Assembly (NCBI GenBank): GCA_905211345.1
Contig: CAJMAO010000048.1
Span: 1 to 11,894 of the forward strand
Reading direction: 5' to 3'
Length of the DNA: 11,894 nucleotides
From: an uncultured Prevotella sp.
GTDB lineage: Bacteria > Bacteroidota > Bacteroidia > Bacteroidales > Bacteroidaceae
Numbering within the stretch: the first letter of the stretch is position 1; each line of letters starts with the position of its first letter. The notes under the pieces were generated by a model. That model worked only from the letters and a program-made list of their open reading frames with translations, was not told where the DNA came from and did no database searches. The position numbers were made by a program, and so were the translations under genes. Shown here in pieces: positions 7,998 to 11,894 of the stretch.

Positions 7998-8480
7998 TTA
8001 ATTTACAGTTCTTTCACCAACAAACGGGATAAAAGACTCTGTTCCGTGTTTAGGGACAATATAATGATTTGCTGTCTTTTTCCTTTTCAGATATCTGTTT
8101 ATTGCTTCACCTACATACTTAGCTAAATTTACTGGTACTGCATTACCAATCATTTGTTCCTGATTTGTCTTAGAGCCCAAAAACTTAAAGCTCACTGGGA
8201 AAGTTTGTACCATGCTACGTTCCTTTGTTGTAAGAGCCCTTATCCCATCTTTTGATGAAACAGGGTCATTTGGACGCAACTCATATCCTTTAGGCATAGG
8301 TCTATTGACACCCCTAATTGTCGGACTTGGCTCATTTACACTAAAAATACCTCTCCTTACATAACTTCTCGGATGGCGATAATAGAATTCTATACCTAAA
8401 GCATCTCCAAAATAATCGGCTACAGTCATAGGATGTTCAGCCAAGCCTCCAATTATTAATGCTTGACAAATTCCATGCAT
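7998..8480 (-). CDS. C-terminal part of a cytosine-C5 DNA methyltransferase (target recognition region, motifs IX and X)
   Basis: C5 methyltransferases methylate cytosine in a specific site; this 160-aa product has only the C-terminal portion. Residues 1-12 (MHGICQALIIGG) may be a remnant of motif VIII lacking its usual RxR. YYRHPRSY and IFSVNEPSPTIRGVNRP (about 33-61) look like the target recognition region of GRCGYC-type enzymes. RALTTKERSMVQTFP (81-95) is motif IX-like and QMIGNAVPVNLA (109-120) is motif X. The SAM-binding FxGxG, catalytic PCQ and ENV motifs are absent here and nowhere else in the window. The ATG is 10 bases after the stop of the upstream nuclease gene. It could be a deletion remnant or the beta half of a split enzyme such as M.AquI, whose alpha half would have to be elsewhere. 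Confidence 0.85.
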   Translation of the reverse strand: MHGICQALIIGGLAEHPMTVADYFGDALGIEFYYRHPRSYVRRGIFSVNEPSPTIRGVNRPMPKGYELRPNDPVSSKDGIRALTTKERSMVQTFPVSFKFLGSKTNQEQMIGNAVPVNLAKYVGEAINRYLKRKKTANHYIVPKHGTESFIPFVGERTVN

Positions 8481-8490
8481 AATATATTTA

Positions 8491-9246
8491 TCAAAACTTT
8501 AAAAACTTAGCATAATAAGAAGTTTGTATTATTTGGCGTTCCTGTTTTTGAAATGATAAAGCAGTATTATAAACTGGATTAAAATACATGTGATGTTTAG
8601 GATTTTCTTTAAAATTACTAACAACAAAAAGACAATATTTCTCCTTAAAATATTCAGCCACGTTAAATTCTTTTTCAGTCATCAGGATATTTCCCTCTTT
8701 ACCATTTAAACCTTTTACTTCTATCAAAAAGTCATTAGATGCACAAGATAATTTAAAATCATAACCACACCCTAAATTTGTAGTATCACAAAGATTATAA
8801 TTTTTAAATATTTCTATATCCTCATAATTCATAACAAAATATTCTTCAGCTGCTTTACCTGTTATCAATCTACTTGCAAAAAATTTTTTTTCTTTCTCTA
8901 CTTCATTTGGATTTTCATAAATATTGTTTGAAGCGCATAATCGTATTATTGAATAAAAATCATCAAAAGTCCAATTAACAGTTTTTGACAATATTTCATG
9001 ACAGAAGTCCCTCAATTTACGATTACGCCATCCCTTTCTTGGATTCGGAAAATAAGGATCAAATTCATCTCTATAATTTTGTATTGACTTTGGAATAACG
9101 CCTATTGAATATCCTAAAACATTATAAGCCTGTTTGAAACTTGAAAAACCTAATTTTTCAAGCCCCAATTTATCATATTTCGATAAAAACAACCCTATAA
9201 AAACAGCTTTATCTCGCTTTGAAAGTGATAAAAAATCAAATATCAT
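8491..9246 (-). CDS. DUF3883-type putative nuclease in the restriction cassette
   Basis: The 251-aa protein has an unrecognised N-terminal region (about 1-120, rich in aromatic and basic residues, possibly DNA-contacting). Its C-terminal region resembles DUF3883: GKAAEEYF (130-137), GYDFKL with Asp163, FLIEVKG with Glu176 and Lys178, then MTEKEF and CLFVVSN. The D...ExK spacing fits a PD-(D/E)xK nuclease fold; DUF3883 domains often occur in defence and restriction proteins. Its ATG (9246) overlaps the stop of the HindVP-like gene by four bases (ATGA), so the two are translationally coupled, and the methyltransferase fragment follows 10 bases after its end. The gene is strongly AT-rich, unlike mutS. 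Its exact role (second nuclease, nickase or accessory factor) is unknown. Confidence 0.75.
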   Translation of the reverse strand: MIFDFLSLSKRDKAVFIGLFLSKYDKLGLEKLGFSSFKQAYNVLGYSIGVIPKSIQNYRDEFDPYFPNPRKGWRNRKLRDFCHEILSKTVNWTFDDFYSIIRLCASNNIYENPNEVEKEKKFFASRLITGKAAEEYFVMNYEDIEIFKNYNLCDTTNLGCGYDFKLSCASNDFLIEVKGLNGKEGNILMTEKEFNVAEYFKEKYCLFVVSNFKENPKHHMYFNPVYNTALSFQKQERQIIQTSYYAKFLKF

Positions 9247-10298
9247 AAACTTTTATAAAATTCTGCTACAGCATAATCCAATCCATAAAATTGGGAGAAT
9301 ATATAATTTTGTCCTCCGCCAAGAATAATATTCTTTATTTCGTTTTTCTTTATCCTCGGATGCAAAAGTTCATCAGACTTCAGAAACTTGTAAGAACGAG
9401 TGCCCGGCAACGAAAAAGCCTTATCGTTTGCATTGCCATAAGAATGGTTCTTTATTATGCTTACATAATCAAAACATCCATAGGAAACATAGTCAAAAAG
9501 CATTTTGTAAATCCATATTATAGTACGCTGAAAGCGACTTATGCTTTTGCCTTTACCATGTTCTTCCTGCACACACATCTGCAATGTCGCCAGATTTGAC
9601 CAAACAAACACATCCAAACAATCATCAGCAAGGCGCATCCGGCCTTCTTCTGTTTTCCAAACAGGCTGTACAATCAAAGGCTTCTGATATTTCCACATAT
9701 CAGCCGACACCCTTAACACGGCATTTTCTATTTCCTGATAATGTGGGGCAACGCTGTCCGCATCTTCCCAATGGCTTATTTGTGGAACTCCGCGTATCAG
9801 TTCCCTTAACCTGTTTTGGCGTTTCTCGTATGCCTCACATATTGAACAGGCAAGAAAACAAATAGTAGGAGGACGCATTACTATTTCACAACTATACTTG
9901 TCCTCATTGAATTTTTTAGTAGTATTATCCGGGAGTGCAGTCAATTTTATTTCAAGCCCAATAAGACTTTCATTTGTCGAACGGTTGACCATAACCAAAT
10001 CTATCTTTTCCCTATCACCCGTATAAAACTTTTCATATGCAGAATACCCTGCTTCAAAATTATAAAAAGTGTCATCCGAAAGAGGACTTATACCAAATAA
10101 ATCTGAACCAGAAATAGCATCATGTTTTAGTTTATTGTTTTTATCTATACACAAATAAACAGGACTGACACCTTTTGAATACATATATGCCACCAAAGAG
10201 GCAGGGAAAGAACTGTTAAACTGATTCTTACCCCAAAAATATTCTTTAGTATAATCCCGGCTTGAATATTTTTGACCAAACAATCCTGGTTTTTCCAT
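9243..10298 (-). CDS. HindVP-like Type II restriction endonuclease
   Basis: The 351-aa product resembles the HindVP restriction endonuclease family, whose characterised members cut GRCGYC. The N-terminal motif WGKNQFNSSFPASLVAYM and the EKFYTGDREKIDLVM stretch are the features I recognise from that family. A likely PD-(D/E)xK site is Asp100 in EKIDLVM with Glu116-Ile-Lys118 in GLEIKLTALPD. I prefer ATG 10298 (MEKPGLFGQKYSSRDY); a TTG at 10310 would add four residues. It is the first gene of the cassette: its promoter box is about 40 bases upstream within direct repeat copy 2, and its end overlaps the next gene by ATGA. It appears intact, which is notable because its partner methyltransferase is incomplete here. 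The GRCGYC specificity is by family analogy only. Confidence 0.82.
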   Translation of the reverse strand: MEKPGLFGQKYSSRDYTKEYFWGKNQFNSSFPASLVAYMYSKGVSPVYLCIDKNNKLKHDAISGSDLFGISPLSDDTFYNFEAGYSAYEKFYTGDREKIDLVMVNRSTNESLIGLEIKLTALPDNTTKKFNEDKYSCEIVMRPPTICFLACSICEAYEKRQNRLRELIRGVPQISHWEDADSVAPHYQEIENAVLRVSADMWKYQKPLIVQPVWKTEEGRMRLADDCLDVFVWSNLATLQMCVQEEHGKGKSISRFQRTIIWIYKMLFDYVSYGCFDYVSIIKNHSYGNANDKAFSLPGTRSYKFLKSDELLHPRIKKNEIKNIILGGGQNYIFSQFYGLDYAVAEFYKSL

Positions 10299-10339
10299 AT
10301 TATAAATCAATTATTGCACTTATGATCTTTTAATAGTGG

Positions 10340-10347
10340 CAAAGTTA
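10340..10347 (-). promoter_or_regulatory. Putative -7 promoter box of the restriction cassette (TAACTTTG)
   Basis: The minus strand reads TAACTTTG, a match to TAnnTTTG, about 42 bases upstream of the endonuclease ATG at 10298. It is the same box, in the same direct repeat, as the one upstream of mutS. The spacing suits a short leader. Confidence 0.55.
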
Positions 10348-10350
10348 CAA

Positions 10351-10386
10351 AAAATCGGGCGGATAGTAAAACTTCCGCCCGATTTT
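10351..10386 (-). terminator. Terminator hairpin after the secreted-protein gene (copy 2)
   Basis: Arms 10351-10363 and 10374-10386 are exact 13-bp complements around a 10-base loop, followed on the minus strand by a T-run. It lies about 30 bases beyond the stop of the secreted-protein gene and would end its transcript before the cassette promoter. Confidence 0.75.
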
Positions 10387-10414
10387 TATACTTGACAAAA
10401 CAGTGTAGTCAGCC

Positions 10415-11188
10415 TTACTTGTGCTTGCCCCTAAACACGCCTGACGAATGGTTGCCGGTACCTACGCCCGTGCCTACGCTAACACCATGGCCTACGCCGG
10501 TCTCGGGTTTCGCCCCAGTGCCTATGCTAACACCGTGGCCTATGCCGGTTGCGGGCTTTGACGTTTTCGCGCCCGTGCCGCTGTTGTTATGGCCTGAGCG
10601 TATGCCGTGGCCCGTGCCGCTGTTATTATGGTTGGGGCGGGTGCCGTGGCCTATGCCGTTATTCACATTACCGTGGCGTATGCCGTGGCCTACGCCCGTA
10701 TTCGGCCTGCCGCCGGTCACAGGGCGGCCTGACTTGAAGTCCTTGCCCTTGTACCAGCTCACGTTGTTGTACTTCTTTCCGTGCTCGCCCCTGTAGAAGC
10801 GGTACGCGCGCGGCCTTGCGTTGAACATCTTGGAGCGGTCGGGATAGCGCGTGTACACCTTCAGCACCACGCCGTTGTTCCACGTCGCGGGAGTATAGAA
10901 GTAGTCAGCCTTGTAGAACTTGCTGTACTGCATGGGCGTGAGCACGAAGTTGATGTCGTAGTTGCGGCGGTTAAGGTAAGTGCCCTTCAAGTCTTTCGAC
11001 GACTTCACCGACATCAGGTAGTCGAAGTTGATTTCATACACGGCCTCATATTGCGCCTCGTTCAATCCAAGTTCGTAGGCCATCTTGTCAGCTAGGAACA
11101 ACGCCCCTTTGCGGGCTTCGTCGTAAGTCATGGCCTGCGCCGCGAGCGCCACCAGCGCCACCACGGCCGATAATAATAACCGTCTCAT
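10415..11188 (-). CDS. Secreted protein with Gly/His-rich tandem-repeat tail, function unknown
   Basis: The 257-aa product starts with a Sec signal peptide (MRRLLLSAVVALVALAAQA, cleavage likely after Ala19), so it acts in the periplasm or outside. Residues about 20-150 form a Tyr/Asn-rich domain beginning TYDEARKGALFLADKM and including LTPMQYSKFY; the LTxxQ-like string is faintly reminiscent of Spy/CpxP proteins, but I do not assign it. From residue 164 the tail is repetitive: three 13-residue units of the form GxGHGxRxxxNNS, then two 16-residue units of the form GxGHGVSxGTGxxxxx. Histidines could bind metal, but no function is established. A TATCTTTG promoter box lies upstream at 11225-11232 and a terminator hairpin follows at 10351-10386. 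It was probably the original upstream neighbour of mutS. Confidence 0.85.
   Translation of the reverse strand: MRRLLLSAVVALVALAAQAMTYDEARKGALFLADKMAYELGLNEAQYEAVYEINFDYLMSVKSSKDLKGTYLNRRNYDINFVLTPMQYSKFYKADYFYTPATWNNGVVLKVYTRYPDRSKMFNARPRAYRFYRGEHGKKYNNVSWYKGKDFKSGRPVTGGRPNTGVGHGIRHGNVNNGIGHGTRPNHNNSGTGHGIRSGHNNSGTGAKTSKPATGIGHGVSIGTGAKPETGVGHGVSVGTGVGTGNHSSGVFRGKHK
10450..10699. repeat. Coding minisatellite in the secreted-protein gene
   Basis: At DNA level the tail of the secreted protein consists of tandem units: two of 48 bases (start points near 10471 and 10519, e.g. TGCCTACGCT and TGCCTATGCT) and about three of 39 bases further right. Both periods are multiples of three, so unit gain or loss keeps the reading frame. 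Copies differ mainly at third codon positions, which suggests selection on the protein sequence. Confidence 0.8.
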
Positions 11189-11224
11189 TACTGCGTCAGT
11201 TTTTATGAAAATTGTTTATAGCTG

Positions 11225-11232
11225 CAAAGATA
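11225..11232 (-). promoter_or_regulatory. Putative -7 promoter box of the secreted-protein gene (TATCTTTG)
   Basis: The minus strand reads TATCTTTG, an exact TAnnTTTG match, about 37 bases upstream of the ATG at 11188. No convincing -33 TTTG partner was seen. Confidence 0.55.
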
Positions 11233-11241
11233 CGAAAAAAG

Positions 11242-11318
11242 TTAAGAGTTAAGAATTAAGAAAATATGCTTTGCCGGATGTCGCCCACAAAGGTATTTTT
11301 CTTAATTCTTAACTCTTA
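11242..11318 (-). terminator. AT-rich inverted repeat downstream of the 143-aa gene, possible terminator
   Basis: The left arm (about 11242-11265, TTAAGAGTTAAGAATTAAG plus AAAATA) and right arm (about 11294-11318) are near-perfect complements with a one-base bulge. The roughly 28-base segment between them has complementary ends CTTTG and CAAAG. It lies just past the stop of the 143-aa gene on the minus strand, so it may end that transcript. The TTAAGAATTAAG word is another repeat type I associate with Prevotella-like intergenic regions. Confidence 0.65.
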
Positions 11319-11325
11319 ATTCCTT

Positions 11326-11757
11326 TCACCCCATGCGCTTCACCATGCCGTAGAGCGGGTTGGCCGACTTGCGCGAGAACATCAGCCAGCAATAGCGGCT
11401 GAACAGCGAGGGCTGGCGTATGCCTTTGCGGTTGCGCGCGTTGAAGGCCATGGAGTAGGGGTTGGCGGGCTTCACCACGTGGAGCACGGCGCAGGCGCGC
11501 TCCACGATGCGGTCGAAACCGTAGGGGCGGCCCTGCCCGTCAAGCAGTTTCTCCGACATGTAAGCCTCGTGGGATAAGTCTATAAGGTCGGTCTTGGTCT
11601 CCATCCAGTAAAGGTTCTCGTCGGGCGAGCGGTCCAGCAGCTCGGCGAACTGCGCCACCATTTTCTCCTTGGCCTGCCGCCGCTGCTCGCGCGTCAGCGT
11701 GTTTGAATACTCGTTTGCGTGTCTCATGTCTGTGTTTTTGTCTGCAAAAGTTGTCAT
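11326..11757 (-). CDS. Unrecognised 143-aa cytoplasmic protein
   Basis: I do not recognise a named family. The product begins MTTFADKNTDMRH and has no signal peptide or membrane segment. It is basic in its N-terminal part (TREQRRQAKEKM, about 22-33, probably helical), followed by YWMETKTDLIDLSHEAYM, GFDRIVERACAVLHV and a C-terminal stretch with RNRKGIRQPSLFSRYCW. The overall look (short, helical, basic, KGIR...RY motif) could suit a small DNA-binding or regulatory protein, but that is a guess. ATG 11757 has a weak purine run AAGGAA just upstream; ATG 11727 (MRHANEY) is an alternative start. The GC-rich codon use resembles lgt and mutS, so it looks like resident chromosomal DNA. A TAATTTTG box lies at 11810-11817. 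Confidence 0.72.
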   Translation of the reverse strand: MTTFADKNTDMRHANEYSNTLTREQRRQAKEKMVAQFAELLDRSPDENLYWMETKTDLIDLSHEAYMSEKLLDGQGRPYGFDRIVERACAVLHVVKPANPYSMAFNARNRKGIRQPSLFSRYCWLMFSRKSANPLYGMVKRMG

Positions 11758-11809
11758 TTCCTTAAATTGTCAGGTTTTTGTTATACGTTATTTGAAAAAC
11801 AATCGGCTG

Positions 11810-11817
11810 CAAAATTA
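11810..11817 (-). promoter_or_regulatory. Putative -7 promoter box of the 143-aa gene (TAATTTTG)
   Basis: The minus strand reads TAATTTTG, matching TAnnTTTG, about 53 bases upstream of ATG 11757. The best TTTG further upstream (11851-11854) is too far away to be a normal -33 box, so the call rests on the -7 match and position. Confidence 0.4.
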
Positions 11818-11894
11818 CGGCAAGTTTGTGCACAATAAGTGGTTCATCCGCAAATCTGTTGGATGGCGCAGTCGTGCAGTGCGAACAGCCTAAG
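11818..11894. other. Window edge, no gene recognised
   Basis: This short end segment upstream of the 143-aa gene shows no credible coding frame, hairpin or RNA gene. The next gene must begin beyond the window. Confidence 0.5.

Larger units (their letters stand above)
10339..10386. repeat. 48-bp direct repeat, copy 2 (secreted-protein gene/cassette junction)
   Basis: This copy is identical to 7876-7923 and in the same orientation, with start points 2463 bases apart. It contains the 13-bp-stem hairpin and the TAACTTTG box. It marks the other boundary of the AT-rich restriction cassette. Confidence 0.92.

Noticed and set aside
7924..10338. Insertion sequence or transposon carrying the cassette
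   Set aside because: No transposase or integrase gene and no terminal inverted repeats were seen; the flanking repeats are direct and much longer than usual target duplications.
10450..10699. CRISPR-like repeat array
   Set aside because: The repeats are in-frame coding units of 39 and 48 bases without unique spacers, within a protein that has a signal peptide.
1..11894. tRNA, rRNA or riboswitch
   Set aside because: No cloverleaf, rRNA signature or recognisable riboswitch core was seen when reading the intergenic segments; a covariance-model scan was not possible.

Overview
The window looks like chromosomal DNA from a Bacteroidales bacterium, probably Prevotellaceae-like. The reasons are the sequence types of Lgt and MutS, several -7 promoter boxes of the Bacteroidetes form TAnnTTTG instead of E. 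coli-type -10/-35 boxes, mostly weak or absent Shine-Dalgarno sequences, and AT-rich or GC-rich intergenic inverted repeats of the kind scattered through such genomes. This placement is inferred from sequence features; no database search was possible.

Layout. Plus strand: 1-193 is an intergenic segment with two GC-rich hairpin repeats in opposite orientation. Then come lgt (194-1042, prolipoprotein diacylglyceryl transferase) and, 16 bases later, a two-gene McrBC-type Type IV restriction system: mcrB, carrying an EVE/PUA-like insert in its AAA+ GTPase domain, and mcrC, the PD-(D/E)xK nuclease. A perfect 20-bp hairpin (4484-4528) ends this side. All later genes are on the minus strand. In plus-coordinate order they are: a GNAT acetyltransferase split by an in-frame amber codon (4569-5054); an AT-rich inverted repeat; mutS (5169-7805); an AT-rich restriction cassette (7998-10298); a secreted protein with a Gly/His-rich repeat tail (10415-11188); a second AT-rich inverted repeat; and an unrecognised 143-aa protein (11326-11757).

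The most notable part is the restriction cassette. In transcription order it encodes a HindVP-like Type II endonuclease, a DUF3883-type putative nuclease overlapping it by ATGA, and only the C-terminal part of a cytosine-C5 methyltransferase (target recognition region, motifs IX and X). The catalytic motifs are not in the window. The cassette lies between two identical 48-bp direct repeats (7876-7923 and 10339-10386), about 2.46 kb apart. Each repeat holds a 13-bp-stem terminator hairpin followed on the minus strand by the same TAACTTTG promoter box, so the cassette and mutS now have copies of one control element. The simplest reading is insertion of the cassette into the spacer between the secreted-protein gene and mutS with duplication of that spacer element; recombination between the copies would remove it cleanly.

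The region is therefore housekeeping DNA (lgt, mutS) interspersed with two defence modules: a modification-dependent one (McrBC) and an eroded or split restriction-modification one. No RNA gene, CRISPR array, transposase or integrase was seen.
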